Below are positions 8,296-18,318 of a stretch of DNA of 64,000 bases, one piece after another (position 1 is the stretch's first letter; each line of letters starts with the position of its first letter). Under the pieces are notes generated by a model. The model ran no database searches. It was not told the DNA's origin and worked only from the letters and a program-made list of their open reading frames with translations. The DNA comes from CAZISM01 sp964541895 (GTDB lineage Bacteria > Zhuqueibacterota > Zhuqueibacteria > Residuimicrobiales > Residuimicrobiaceae). The stretch is from positions 62,001 through 126,000 of the forward strand of contig CAZISM010000002.1 in NCBI GenBank assembly GCA_964541895.1, given 5' to 3'. The position numbers and the translations under genes are program-made.

Positions 8296-10245
8296 ATGAT
8301 CGGTCTCTGTGTATGGGGTTCCGGAGGTTCCATCCTGCATTCCGGTTCGAAGGCTTCCGTCCATAATAATGGATCCGGGAAAGCAAAGCCCCCGAAATAT
8401 TCTAAGACGATTGCTCCTGTTATAGATGTGTTCCCCGATTTGCTGGGCGTTCCATATACCTGGGACACGATTAAAAACAAAATGGAATTCCTGGCAGGAT
8501 TGGGTTTTAAAAGAGTGTATCTGGTGACAACCCCACCGGGATATCCTACGTTCAGTAACCCATGGCTGGATTTATTTGTACCACAAAATGCTTCCGGAAA
8601 TAATGCGGTGGAGTCTATTCTGGCGGTGGGTGATCCGACCTTTGAACACATCTATCAGGCGCATAAAACCGGGATGGAGGTAATTGCCATCATTAAGCCA
8701 TATGAAGGCGGTGGAGGTTACACCATTCCTCATGGAAAGAGAAATTTTATTGACAGTCGTGCCTTGCCCTGCCTGGGTGGAGAAAGGCAGGGTTTTGATG
8801 CATTTGTTCGAGAACATTCCGAATTGCGTGTTAAACGCAAGCCGATCGAAAATTACGACAAGTTGATTTCGCAAACCATACATACCTTGATCCTTACTTT
8901 TTGTCTCGACGAGGTAGTGGAGGGGATTGCGTTCAACCGGGTCAGGCTGTACGGCGAAAAGGGAGATGGCAGTATTGAACAGCACCCCCTGAAAGGCATC
9001 CGATTGTGGGTAAGCAGAGATAACGGCGCTTACGAATTGCTTGAACAGAAGTATAGAATCAGCGAAAGGCTCGTCTGCAAAAAATTGTTTGATGCCAACG
9101 GCGCCCCGCTGTTTGAAAAACCAAGGCGCTGCCGTCAAGTGGAGATAACCGGGCTTGGCATACCTCCCGATTTTTCTTATTTTGCACTGACCCTCGACTT
9201 GGCTGACGGACACAGGGTGATGATACCCTTTTCCATGATCACAGCGCACGGCGAAAATGGACAAGTGCCGCTTACGATCACACAGCAAGTTCGCAGCCGC
9301 TCGCCATCCGCCTTGAATAACGGCTGGAATGCACAGGATCTCTTTTGGGAACGATTTGAGCCGACGTATCCCAGAACCTATGAAAACGCAGAGGACGCTA
9401 TAAAGCAGTTTGTGAACTATGGCTTTGAATTTGATTGGTACGGTACAGGTCATTGGGGGAGCGGCTGGGGGGATATTCCGTATTACGGTATGGCCCGAGG
9501 CAAAATGAAGTATATGAAGGGCACGCTCTGCGAAGCCTATCCAGCCGTAAGAGAATATTGGCTTGAACAGATTAAAAAACTTGTGGCCATGGGAGTGGAT
9601 GGTGTTGACATTCGTCTGCAAAATCATTCGAGTATGGTCAGTGACTATTTTCACTATGGCTATAATGAACCGCTGGTGGAGGAATATGAAAGAGCATACG
9701 GCACGGATATTCTTAAGGAAGAAGCCGATCCTTTAAAGTTAATGAAGATCCGGGGGCTGTTTTTCGAGCGCTTTGTTGCAGAAGCCGCCCGGTTCCTGCA
9801 CGCTAATAAGAAAAAGCTTTTGCTGCACCTGCGCAATTGCCTCGAAGAACCCGCGCTATCAAGCATATATGAAGAGCTGGGCTTCTGGGCCATGCCAAAG
9901 GTGCTTCCTGATTGGGAAACGCTGATTGTTTTAGCCGATGAAATAACCGTCAAGGATTACAATTTTGGTGCCTACAGGAGTACCCGAACCACGAAAATAA
10001 AAGATAGAGCCCGACAGCTCGGGAAACCGCTGTGGATACACTGCTATATCGCCCAGGGCGGAGATCTCACTACCGAATTTTTTGACGCCGTCGAAAAGGA
10101 TGATCGAGTCACGGGCGTTTTGCTCTATGAAATGGGACATAATCCCTATGCAAGCAATCCTTGGATTGGGCTCATCGAAACTTTGTCCCATGGCAAGATT
10201 GCTGTTAACGAAGAAATCTTGGAAAAAATAAAAAAAATTCTGTAA
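8296..10245 (+). CDS. Putative secreted TIM-barrel glycosidase, unassigned family
   Basis: A 649-residue intact frame. Residues about 35-190 and 370-640 look like a TIM barrel (VYLVTTPPGYPTFSNPW, MGVDGVDIRLQNHSS, KPLWIHCYIAQGGD), interrupted by a beta-sandwich at about 195-335. I do not recognise the family; a GH-like hydrolase is inferred. The best ribosome site (AAAGGA) serves ATG 8258, which is one base out of frame. Adding one A to the A6 run at 8271-8276 would give an N-terminus MNTTEKNRLLVLSMIG, a proper signal peptide. The frame from 8296 alone lacks the positively charged n-region. The gene is visibly richer in A+T than its neighbours. Confidence 0.65.
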   Translation: MIGLCVWGSGGSILHSGSKASVHNNGSGKAKPPKYSKTIAPVIDVFPDLLGVPYTWDTIKNKMEFLAGLGFKRVYLVTTPPGYPTFSNPWLDLFVPQNASGNNAVESILAVGDPTFEHIYQAHKTGMEVIAIIKPYEGGGGYTIPHGKRNFIDSRALPCLGGERQGFDAFVREHSELRVKRKPIENYDKLISQTIHTLILTFCLDEVVEGIAFNRVRLYGEKGDGSIEQHPLKGIRLWVSRDNGAYELLEQKYRISERLVCKKLFDANGAPLFEKPRRCRQVEITGLGIPPDFSYFALTLDLADGHRVMIPFSMITAHGENGQVPLTITQQVRSRSPSALNNGWNAQDLFWERFEPTYPRTYENAEDAIKQFVNYGFEFDWYGTGHWGSGWGDIPYYGMARGKMKYMKGTLCEAYPAVREYWLEQIKKLVAMGVDGVDIRLQNHSSMVSDYFHYGYNEPLVEEYERAYGTDILKEEADPLKLMKIRGLFFERFVAEAARFLHANKKKLLLHLRNCLEEPALSSIYEELGFWAMPKVLPDWETLIVLADEITVKDYNFGAYRSTRTTKIKDRARQLGKPLWIHCYIAQGGDLTTEFFDAVEKDDRVTGVLLYEMGHNPYASNPWIGLIETLSHGKIAVNEEILEKIKKIL

Positions 10246-10329
10246 CATTATGCACCAGAGTTATTACAACGCCTGTTCGAAGCCAATAATCCATGATGCA
10301 CCATTATAGTAACGACAGGAGTCCAGAGC

Positions 10330-13068
10330 ATGATCCGAACGCAAGGAGTTGTTGCTGTGGCGTTATGGGCCGCGATAACGGCTATTACGCAAACCGTAGT
10401 GGCAAAAGGGACCTTAACCGAATTGCGCTGTGAAAATCTGATCAATCCGTTGGGTATCGACACGCCGCAACCCCGTTTTTCCTGGAAGCTGGCGCCGGGA
10501 CCGCGCGGCCGGCGTCAAACGGCCTATCAAATAAAGGTGACGGCCGTCGCGGCTCGCAGACAAGCGTCTGAAAACGTGCTGTGGGATTCCGGCCGCGTAT
10601 CATCCGATCACTCCGTGCTGGTGCCTTATGCCGGTGCGCCTCTGACGGCCGGGCTGTACTGCAAATGGCAGGTCCGGGTGTGGGATGAGAACGACGTGGT
10701 TTCTCTGTGGAGCCAACCTGCCTATTTCAGCCTTGGCCCCATGCGACCACAAGACTGGCAGGGAGAATGGATCGGTGTCGACTGGATGGCCAACAACGAA
10801 GGGCCGTTGCCGCTGTTGCGCAAAAACACCAGGCTTCCTGAAAAGCCGGTTCGGGCCATGGCCTATGTCTGTGCTCTGGGTTATTATGAGCTTTATATCA
10901 ATGGCCTAAAAATCGGCGAGGATGTGCTGAGCCCTGCCGTTTCCGATTATTCCAAACGAGGTCTCTATCTCACCCATGACGTAACCCAATTTCTCAAAGC
11001 CGGTGACAATGGCATCGGCTTGTGGCTGGGACGAGGCTGGTCCACCGCCATGCTGGCCAAAGCGACTGCCGCCGGGCCGATGGTCAAGGCGCAGATTGAA
11101 CTGGAATATGCAAATGGCCATAAAGAGATGCTGTGTACGGATAACACCTGGAAAGCCCATGCGAGTCATATCACTCCTCTGGGCAAAGGCGCCAGCGGCG
11201 ATTACGGTGGCGAACTGGTGGAAGCAGCCAAAGAAATTAAGGAGTGGAGCCGCGCCGAGTATGACGATGCGTCGTGGCCCGCGGTGGCCATCGGCCGTCC
11301 ATTTACGGGCGTCATAGCCAGCCAGATGATGGAGACCAATCGACTCCTGCAGCCGATCACTCCTATATCCGTTACGCCGCTGCCAGAGGGGTATTTGGTT
11401 GACATGGGCCGAAACTATACCGGCTGGTTTGAGCTGCACATGCCGAAAAAGCTGGCCGCCGGCACGCGGATCGACCTGGAATATGCGGACAAACGATTCC
11501 CGGATGGAAAGTTTCAGACCTATCGACAGCGTGATACCTATGTGGCCAGGGGGCAGGATCAGGAACGGTTTTGCAATCGATTCAATTATCATGCTTTTCG
11601 CTACGCTATCGTAAAAGGGTTATCCCAGCCGCCGCGCCTGCAGGATATCAAAGGCTGGCTGATTTCCACAAATTATCAGCAAGCCGCCACCTTTAGCAGC
11701 GATCATGTGTTGTTGAACAGCATCTATGAAACCGTGCTGTGGACCCATCGCTGTTTGAGCCTGGGCGGTTATACCGTAGATTGCCCCCACCGCGAACGAC
11801 TGGGCTATGGCGGCGACTCGGGCACCTCCATGGAGTCGGCTATGCTCAATTTTTACACCGGCCCTTTTTATGCCAAATGGGCGGCCGATTGGCGCGACAG
11901 TCAGGCGGAAAATGGTGATGTGCCGCATACGGCTCCCAATTCTCAATATGCCGGCGGCGGCCCGGTGTGGAGCGGCTTCTGCATTACTATGCCCTGGCAG
12001 ACCTATGTCTCCTTTGGCGACCGCCAAGTGCTGGAAAAAGGCTGGCCGGTGATGCAAAAATGGCTGGCGTTCATCGAGAGCAAAATTCAGGATGGCCTGC
12101 TCAGGCCGTTTGTGGGCATCGGCAGCAACACCGCCACATGGAGTTTTCTCGGCGACTGGGTGCCGCCGGGCCGTAAACAGGGCCAGGATCGAGTGGACGA
12201 TCGTTCCACGCTTTTTTTCAACAATTGCTATCTGGTTCATTGCCTTCAGTTGGCTGCCAAAATCGGCGAGATTCTGGGCCAGCGGGAAGCGAGCCACCGT
12301 TACCGGGAACAGGCCGATAGCCTGGCGCAGCGATTGCACGAGCGATTTCTCAACAAAGACGGCGCCACGTATGCCAACGGCGAACAGACCTATCTGGCCA
12401 TGCCGCTGTTGTTTAGAATTACGCCAGTGGGATATCGGCACAAGGTGATGGCCGCGCTGGAAAAAGATATTCTCGAAACCCGTCACGGACATCTCAACAC
12501 CGGTATGCACGGCAACTATTATATGGCCAGATATCTTATCCAACAACGGCGAAATGATTTGCTGACCGTGATGATGAGCAAAGACACCTACCCCAGCTAC
12601 GGCTATATGTTGAAAAACGGCGCCACCACCATATGGGAAGAGTGGGATGGCGACAACTCGCAAATCCACAACACCATGATCTCCATCGGCATGTGGTTCA
12701 TCGCCGGACTGGCCGGCATTCAGGTGGATGAAAACCATCCTGGTTTCAAGCATTTCACGATCGCGCCGGGCTTTGAAAGTGGATTGGGCAGTGTATCTGC
12801 CAGCTGCATGTCCCACTATGGAAATATCTCCAGCGCCTGGAAGCGGGAGGGCAATACCATCATGCTTGATATCGAGGTGCCCCCCAACAGTTCGGCTACC
12901 GTTATATTGCCGGCGATGAGTCTGGACAAGGTGCGGGAAGGCGGCCGTTCGTTACCTGAGCGGCCTGGAATTGTCAACGAGACAGTTCAGAATGGACTTG
13001 TTCGCTTTGAGGTGGCTTCCGGAACCTATCATTTTACAATGGAGATGTTGCCGCAGCGCGCAAGGTAG
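10330..13068 (+). CDS. GH78 alpha-L-rhamnosidase
   Basis: A 912-residue secreted enzyme with a signal peptide ending near TQTVVAKG. Domain order is typical of the family: N-terminal fibronectin-like domain (ENLINPLGIDTPQPRFSWKL), beta-sandwich domains with the EWIG motif, an (alpha/alpha)6 barrel, and a C-terminal beta domain. The catalytic-acid motif reads DCPHRERLGYGGD at 484-496 with Glu489. The second acidic motif is TTIWEEWDG. It should release terminal alpha-L-rhamnose from oligosaccharides, which fits the L-rhamnose mutarotase at 50628. It lies 84 bp after the TIM-barrel gene and is followed by a hairpin at 13130-13163. Confidence 0.93.
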   Translation: MIRTQGVVAVALWAAITAITQTVVAKGTLTELRCENLINPLGIDTPQPRFSWKLAPGPRGRRQTAYQIKVTAVAARRQASENVLWDSGRVSSDHSVLVPYAGAPLTAGLYCKWQVRVWDENDVVSLWSQPAYFSLGPMRPQDWQGEWIGVDWMANNEGPLPLLRKNTRLPEKPVRAMAYVCALGYYELYINGLKIGEDVLSPAVSDYSKRGLYLTHDVTQFLKAGDNGIGLWLGRGWSTAMLAKATAAGPMVKAQIELEYANGHKEMLCTDNTWKAHASHITPLGKGASGDYGGELVEAAKEIKEWSRAEYDDASWPAVAIGRPFTGVIASQMMETNRLLQPITPISVTPLPEGYLVDMGRNYTGWFELHMPKKLAAGTRIDLEYADKRFPDGKFQTYRQRDTYVARGQDQERFCNRFNYHAFRYAIVKGLSQPPRLQDIKGWLISTNYQQAATFSSDHVLLNSIYETVLWTHRCLSLGGYTVDCPHRERLGYGGDSGTSMESAMLNFYTGPFYAKWAADWRDSQAENGDVPHTAPNSQYAGGGPVWSGFCITMPWQTYVSFGDRQVLEKGWPVMQKWLAFIESKIQDGLLRPFVGIGSNTATWSFLGDWVPPGRKQGQDRVDDRSTLFFNNCYLVHCLQLAAKIGEILGQREASHRYREQADSLAQRLHERFLNKDGATYANGEQTYLAMPLLFRITPVGYRHKVMAALEKDILETRHGHLNTGMHGNYYMARYLIQQRRNDLLTVMMSKDTYPSYGYMLKNGATTIWEEWDGDNSQIHNTMISIGMWFIAGLAGIQVDENHPGFKHFTIAPGFESGLGSVSASCMSHYGNISSAWKREGNTIMLDIEVPPNSSATVILPAMSLDKVREGGRSLPERPGIVNETVQNGLVRFEVASGTYHFTMEMLPQRAR

Positions 13069-13129
13069 TCCCCTTTTAACCTTGCTGTTGCCCTTGTGAA
13101 TGGCTAAATTGCTGTCACGCTGGAATGAA

Positions 13130-13163
13130 AAATGTAGGACACCTCAAGAAGTGTCCTATATTT
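13130..13163 (+). terminator. Inverted repeat, possible terminator after the rhamnosidase gene
   Basis: TAGGACAC (13135-13142) pairs perfectly with GTGTCCTA (13151-13158) around an 8-nt loop. A G-T wobble and four A-T pairs extend the stem outward on both sides. It begins about 60 bp after the GH78 stop. The trailing U tract is short, so termination efficiency is uncertain. Confidence 0.5.
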
Positions 13164-13285
13164 AGCTCCACGATATCGCGAACTGGTGGTGATGTACTAT
13201 TGGGCCACTATACAACATCCGCAACACCATATTGCAGCAACAATCTGGACAGCGGATAAATAAATGGACCGTAACGCTTGCTGCC

Positions 13286-15877
13286 ATGCGAGTGCCTATG
13301 TCATATACTATTCGAAAAAGTATTTTGCTTCTTATCGTATTTGCGGAGTTTGGCGCATTGGTCTCGCACGCAGCCATGACGAGCAAATATTTTGCCCATC
13401 CCGGGGTTGAAGACGGCTTTGGCGTCATTGCGCCCTGGTATAACGGCCAGAACGGCCAGTGTGACTGGCGCGTGCGCATCGCGGCCGAGACACTCAAACG
13501 ATATCCCTGGGCAGAAGAACCTGTAGCCGTCATGCCGGCTCCTCATTACGTTTTTAATGGCCACTGGGCCATAAAACCCGATGGTACCATTCAGGTAAAT
13601 CCACAGCTGCCGGATTGGCACAACGGCGACGTCGGCCAGCGATCGGTAAGCCTGATATTGGGTTTGACTGCGTACTACCGCTATACGGCAGATGCTGGCG
13701 TCATCGGCCCCATCACACGCGTGGCTGATTATCTGCTGGATTATTGTCAAACTCCGGCCGATCATCTCTGGCCAGGGTTTCCCATCAGCGCGCCGACTAA
13801 AGGCAAGGCCTACGGTGTGGCTGATCCGCACGGATTCATCCAGCTTGATTTGAGCGCCCAACTCGGCTCTGCCATGGTTGCAGCCTATAAGCTGACAGGC
13901 GTTCCGCGCTATCGCGAGGCGGTATGCCACTGGGCGGATTTGCTGGCGCAGCATTGCGACCCGCAAGCCGGTCAATCGCCGTGGAATCGTTATGCAAATC
14001 CTGAGGACTGCAAATGGGATACACGGCAAACCGGTGGTATTTCTCTCATTCTGCAGTTTCTTGATGATGTTATTCGTCTCGGTTATACAGGCAAGGACAA
14101 CGCGATAATTGTTGCCCGTGATGCTGGCGATCGATATCTCCGCGACGTGCTGCTGGACGATTGGAGCAGCGATCCGACCTTTGGCCATCACTTTTGGGAC
14201 TGGCTGAATCCGGTGGCCACCTGTGCCGTGCCGTGCTATACCGCGCAATATATTATGAATCGTCCGCACGCTTTTCCGCTGTGGAAGACCGATATTCGAA
14301 ATATGCTGTCGCTGTTTTTCTGTCGCGCCAGCGTCAATCCCGCTTCAGCAGGTGACGTCTATTCAGGCGCCTGGATGTTTCCCGAAGCCAGCAACTGCTG
14401 TGGCAAGTCGCTGCAATACCCGGTCATGTCGGTCGCTGCGACGATGGCGCGCTATGGTGCGGTGGCCGATTGTGCCTGGGCGCGCGAAGTGGCACGCCGA
14501 CAAACTATACTCTGCACCTATGATGCTCATGAAACCGGTGTCGTTGAAGATGGTATAGACGGCGGCGCCATTGTGGCCGGCGACTGGTTTAACCTGGCAC
14601 ATCCCTGGCCGTTACGACAGGTCATGGAATTCCTGGCCTGGCAGCCGGAACTATTTGGTGCGCAACGGGAAAATCATATTATGCGCAGCAGTTCGGTGGT
14701 TAACCAGATCAGGTATGCAAAAGGTCGGATCAGCTACTCGACCTTTGATGCCCTTGCCCCTTGCCAGGATGTGTTGCGATTGTCCTTTTCGCCCCGCACC
14801 ATTACCGCTGACGGCACGCCGCTCAAAAGAATTTCCGAACCGCATCAAAACGGTTATACCCTGCAACGCTTACCGGATGGAGATTTTATCGTTACGGTGC
14901 GTCATGATGACTGTCGTGATGTGGTGATAGAAGGTAATGATCCGCAACAAATCGTCGAGGATGCTGATCTGGAATATAAAGGCCCCTGGCAAATCGAAGC
15001 AAATGCAGAGGCTTCGGCAGCTGCATTGCACGTATCCGCGCAGGTGAACGCGCGCGTACAATTTACTTTTAATGGAAACCAGGTCCGTCTGCTTGGTCGA
15101 TTCGCTCCGGACGGCGGCAGAGCCGAGGTTTATCTGGATGGTGTCAAACAACTGTGCGGGATTGACTTTTGGTGTCCGCAGGTCCGAGATCAGCAGGTGC
15201 TGTGCTACAAAAACGGACTGCAGCAGGGAAAGCACACTCTCGAAATTGTAACGCTGGGCACAAAGAATCCGGTTGCCAACGGAACCAGAGTGTATATCGA
15301 TGCCGTACAATGGTCCGCTGCTAAAGCTGGAAAACGGACCAATCCGGTACCTGGTCCTACTGAAGCACAACGGGTGATCTTTGGCTACGTGAAGAGGCAG
15401 GATTATGTGGATTCGCAGGGTCAAACCTGGCGGCCTGCCACCGAGTTTATCTGTCGGATAAAAGCGAATGCTGATCTTGTACCAGCCGCCTTTTGGACTG
15501 TACCGCGTCTTGATGCTGTTGCAGGTACTCCGGATGCGGAATTATACCGCTATGGAGTTCATGGTCCGGATTTCACGGCTTACTTTACGGTGGCTCCGCA
15601 ACAGAGCTATCATGTTACGCTAAAGTTCTGCCAGAGCGAACAGCCTGAAAAAGCCGGTGGCTATGCCACCAGTGTTGCTATTCAAGGCCGCCGTGTCGTG
15701 TCGGATATGGATATCGCCGCTTCTGCAGGGGGGGTGGCTAAAGCCATGGCGATCACTTTTTCAGATATAACGCCGAATCATGGCGTCATAGCGATTCGTT
15801 TCACCAACAGAGATTCGGCCGACGCCATGATCCAGGCTATTGAAATTGCGCCCGGAAAAGGAGCAGCGCAGAAGTAA
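13286..15877 (+). CDS. Secreted multidomain glycosidase-like protein with malectin-like C-terminus
   Basis: About 863 residues. After a signal peptide (IRKSILLLIVFAEFGALVS then HAA), residues about 40-500 are rich in alpha helices with WHNGDVGQRS and WAREVARRQT, consistent with an (alpha/alpha) barrel glycosidase or lyase. Residues about 570-690 form a beta-sandwich (YKGPWQIEANAEAS, VYIDAVQW) of a type often seen as a carbohydrate-binding accessory domain. Residues about 695-860 resemble malectin (YRYGVHGPDFTAYF, VIAIRFTNRDSADAMIQAIEI). Starts at 13286 or 13298 are both possible and no clear ribosome site decides. A longer start at TTG 13232 is unlikely. The substrate is unknown. Confidence 0.6.
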   Translation: MRVPMSYTIRKSILLLIVFAEFGALVSHAAMTSKYFAHPGVEDGFGVIAPWYNGQNGQCDWRVRIAAETLKRYPWAEEPVAVMPAPHYVFNGHWAIKPDGTIQVNPQLPDWHNGDVGQRSVSLILGLTAYYRYTADAGVIGPITRVADYLLDYCQTPADHLWPGFPISAPTKGKAYGVADPHGFIQLDLSAQLGSAMVAAYKLTGVPRYREAVCHWADLLAQHCDPQAGQSPWNRYANPEDCKWDTRQTGGISLILQFLDDVIRLGYTGKDNAIIVARDAGDRYLRDVLLDDWSSDPTFGHHFWDWLNPVATCAVPCYTAQYIMNRPHAFPLWKTDIRNMLSLFFCRASVNPASAGDVYSGAWMFPEASNCCGKSLQYPVMSVAATMARYGAVADCAWAREVARRQTILCTYDAHETGVVEDGIDGGAIVAGDWFNLAHPWPLRQVMEFLAWQPELFGAQRENHIMRSSSVVNQIRYAKGRISYSTFDALAPCQDVLRLSFSPRTITADGTPLKRISEPHQNGYTLQRLPDGDFIVTVRHDDCRDVVIEGNDPQQIVEDADLEYKGPWQIEANAEASAAALHVSAQVNARVQFTFNGNQVRLLGRFAPDGGRAEVYLDGVKQLCGIDFWCPQVRDQQVLCYKNGLQQGKHTLEIVTLGTKNPVANGTRVYIDAVQWSAAKAGKRTNPVPGPTEAQRVIFGYVKRQDYVDSQGQTWRPATEFICRIKANADLVPAAFWTVPRLDAVAGTPDAELYRYGVHGPDFTAYFTVAPQQSYHVTLKFCQSEQPEKAGGYATSVAIQGRRVVSDMDIAASAGGVAKAMAITFSDITPNHGVIAIRFTNRDSADAMIQAIEIAPGKGAAQK

Positions 15878-15903
15878 TGAGAGGCATTGCCATCACTCTT
15901 CCA

Positions 15904-15945
15904 GCCAGGTCCGGTTCCTTGTTGAGTGGTAGGGGGTGACCTGGC
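15904..15945. repeat. Intergenic inverted repeat
   Basis: GCCAGGTC (15904-15911) and GACCTGGC (15938-15945) form a perfect 8-bp stem with a 26-nt loop, between the 881-codon frame and the GWxTD gene. No U tract follows. It could be a weak terminator or a protein-binding site. Confidence 0.35.
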
Positions 15946-16011
15946 GATTAGAAATAAACATGTGGAAAAAAATATTGCAGCGCGGCTCAACGGCTGCAGC
16001 AAAGGTGTGTT

Positions 16012-18318
16012 ATGACACGTGTGTGTAACTATCATTTTCGAAATCCCGGGCGGTCGGCTGTTTTGATCATCTGGTTGTTTGTGATCGGGGGGGGGTGCTT
16101 TTTAATGGCGGCTGATCAAGAACTGAACCTTTCGTCTGCCCGGGGTCTGGTTGAACAGGGTAAATATGATCAGGCTGCCAAATGGCTGCGCAAAGCTGCT
16201 GACAAGCCGCCGGATCAGGTCGACAAATTGCTGCTGCTGGCCCGGTGTTATGTCGGTCAAAACGAATGGGGGGATTTAAAGTCGTGCATGAAAAAATTGG
16301 AGCTGCTCAAACCCGAGGATCTGCATATTCCCTACTACCTGGGCATGGCGTTTCGCGAAAGCGGCAAATTCAAAGCTTTTATTTTGCGCGACCTCGATTG
16401 GAACAAATCGGACACGTATTTCACTCACACGATCGAAACGGATTCCAGTTTCAAGGACGTGCTGTACCAGTATGCATTGCTGCAGAAATACCGTGAAAAG
16501 TATTTCGATGCTGTGGTATGGGCGGAAAAGCAGCGCCGTTTTCATCCGGATGATTACACCGCTATGGTCGGCTTGCACCGGTTCTATGATTATTTGCTTT
16601 TTCATGAATCAGAGACGGTTGCCCAATGGCTTGCACAACGGACGGATCTGGCTTACGGCCGGCTCTACCTTGGTGATCATTATCGGCGTAAGGGCGATCT
16701 GCCGCAAGCCGAAAAAATTCTAACCGGCATTATCGAACACCCCGATTCCACCCTGTCGGTCATTCCTGCCATTCTCTCCCTGGCGAGGTTGCATTATGGA
16801 AATCAAAAAGGCGGCATCGGTGAAGAATATTTTCAGTATGCCTTGAACAAAATCGTCACGCCCCTGGATGCCGCGCTGGTGCTCGAAGACCTCAAGTATA
16901 TCCTTTCAGATTCCGAATGGATCAATTACAAGGTTTTGTCGTCTCCAGCGCAGCAAAAACTATTTTTCCGTAACGTGTTGCTGTCGCGCAATCCTCTGCC
17001 TGCTCTTAACGCTAATCCGCGATTAACAGAACATTACCGCCGTCTTTTAATGGCTGAAAAGCATTATCGTTATGACGGCTTCCGTACCTGGTTCAACAGT
17101 CCAGACAAACTTGCTTATCTGAGCTTCCCCCTGGTGTACCGGCTGAATGAAAAGTTCAACGACAAAGGCCTGGTATTACTGCGTCAGGGCGAGCCGGATG
17201 ACCGGGCGGTGAGTCTGGGTGCGGAAATCAAACAAAACGAATCCTGGCTCTATCACGCTGCAGAGACACGCGAGAAAATGATGTTCCACTTTGTAATCGA
17301 TGACAATGCCACGGGCAATAATTGGCGTTTGACGGCGCTGTTGGATAAAAATATGCTGGACTCGCGGCTGCATTGGGATCATGTGTTTTTCAAGATGAAC
17401 AACGCTAGTCCCCTGGAAGCTTTGCAGTACACCTCCGAGATGGGTGAATTGAGTCGTCGTTCGGTGGAGGCGGGCCTTACGACCGACCGGCACCGATGGA
17501 GCATGCCCATTACACCCATAAATTTCCCGCACTCGGTCTCGACGTTCAGAGGCCAGGATCTGAAAACACGCTATGAGGTTACCTACGGCATAACCGCCAG
17601 CCAGATTTGGCCGCGGGCTCTTACCGAGGCGAATCAGGATTATATTACGGTGGGATGCTCTGCTTTTGATCGAAATTGGAACACGGTCTATCACGTCCAG
17701 CGGATGTGGAAAGCAGAGGATATTATCAGGTCCTCGAACACCATCGGCTACTGGGCTGATCTATTCGCCTTTGAAGCGCACGCCGAGCCGCTGCATATCA
17801 GTCTTTTTGTATGGAACATTGCCGGCAAAGCCCTTGGAGGTTATCGATTTGAGTATCAGGGTCGAGCCTATCTGAAACAGACGGCCGATATGAGCGATTT
17901 GATGCTGGCTTATGATGTCCGGCCAGACACCTCGCAAAGCATATTTAATAAACGCGGCCTGAGAATATATCCTCAGCCGTCATTCGTTTTCGGCAAAAGC
18001 CGATTGCTTTACACGTATTTTGAACTGTATGATCTGCCCCTCGGCAGCAGCGGCCGATTCAATTTTGAAGTGCAATACAAATTGAACTGGCTGGGCAAAT
18101 CCGATAAGGAGGCCAAGAAAAACAAAGGCCGTTCCCGCAAAGTGAAAACAATCACGTCTTCAACCGTGCAGCGAGCGGTAACAACGACAGATCAGGCAGA
18201 GTATCTGGCTCTGGACATGCGCCAAAAGGAGCCGGGTTGGTATGAACTCGCCGTACAGGTGACTTCCGATATGCCTGTTTTGAAGTTAATCCGTACCATC
18301 GAGTTCGAATTACGCTGA
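16012..18318 (+). CDS. GWxTD-domain protein with N-terminal TPR repeats
   Basis: A 768-residue exported protein. The signal segment (SAVLIIWLFVIGGGCFLMAA) is followed by tetratricopeptide-like helices at about 40-330 (ARGLVEQGKYDQAAKWLRKA). A GWxTD-type domain at about 350-480 is recognisable from FNDKGLVLLRQGEPDD, and the C-terminal part is beta-rich. Such proteins are typical of the Bacteroidetes/Chlorobi/Gemmatimonadota/KSB1 side of the tree and are of unknown function, probably periplasmic scaffolds. AAGGTG precedes ATG 16012. The next gene starts at the base after its stop codon, so the two are translationally coupled. A run of nine G (16087-16095) lies in the signal-peptide codons. Confidence 0.8.
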   Translation: MTRVCNYHFRNPGRSAVLIIWLFVIGGGCFLMAADQELNLSSARGLVEQGKYDQAAKWLRKAADKPPDQVDKLLLLARCYVGQNEWGDLKSCMKKLELLKPEDLHIPYYLGMAFRESGKFKAFILRDLDWNKSDTYFTHTIETDSSFKDVLYQYALLQKYREKYFDAVVWAEKQRRFHPDDYTAMVGLHRFYDYLLFHESETVAQWLAQRTDLAYGRLYLGDHYRRKGDLPQAEKILTGIIEHPDSTLSVIPAILSLARLHYGNQKGGIGEEYFQYALNKIVTPLDAALVLEDLKYILSDSEWINYKVLSSPAQQKLFFRNVLLSRNPLPALNANPRLTEHYRRLLMAEKHYRYDGFRTWFNSPDKLAYLSFPLVYRLNEKFNDKGLVLLRQGEPDDRAVSLGAEIKQNESWLYHAAETREKMMFHFVIDDNATGNNWRLTALLDKNMLDSRLHWDHVFFKMNNASPLEALQYTSEMGELSRRSVEAGLTTDRHRWSMPITPINFPHSVSTFRGQDLKTRYEVTYGITASQIWPRALTEANQDYITVGCSAFDRNWNTVYHVQRMWKAEDIIRSSNTIGYWADLFAFEAHAEPLHISLFVWNIAGKALGGYRFEYQGRAYLKQTADMSDLMLAYDVRPDTSQSIFNKRGLRIYPQPSFVFGKSRLLYTYFELYDLPLGSSGRFNFEVQYKLNWLGKSDKEAKKNKGRSRKVKTITSSTVQRAVTTTDQAEYLALDMRQKEPGWYELAVQVTSDMPVLKLIRTIEFELR
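16087..16095 (+). repeat. G9 homopolymer inside a signal-peptide coding region
   Basis: Nine consecutive G residues encode the Gly-Gly-Gly of the GWxTD protein signal segment. A one-base slip would abolish the protein after about 30 residues. It is in frame here. Confidence 0.95.

Noticed and set aside
11620..12816. 398-codon open frame antisense to the GH78 gene
   Set aside because: It mirrors the rhamnosidase coding strand and has no recognisable domain.
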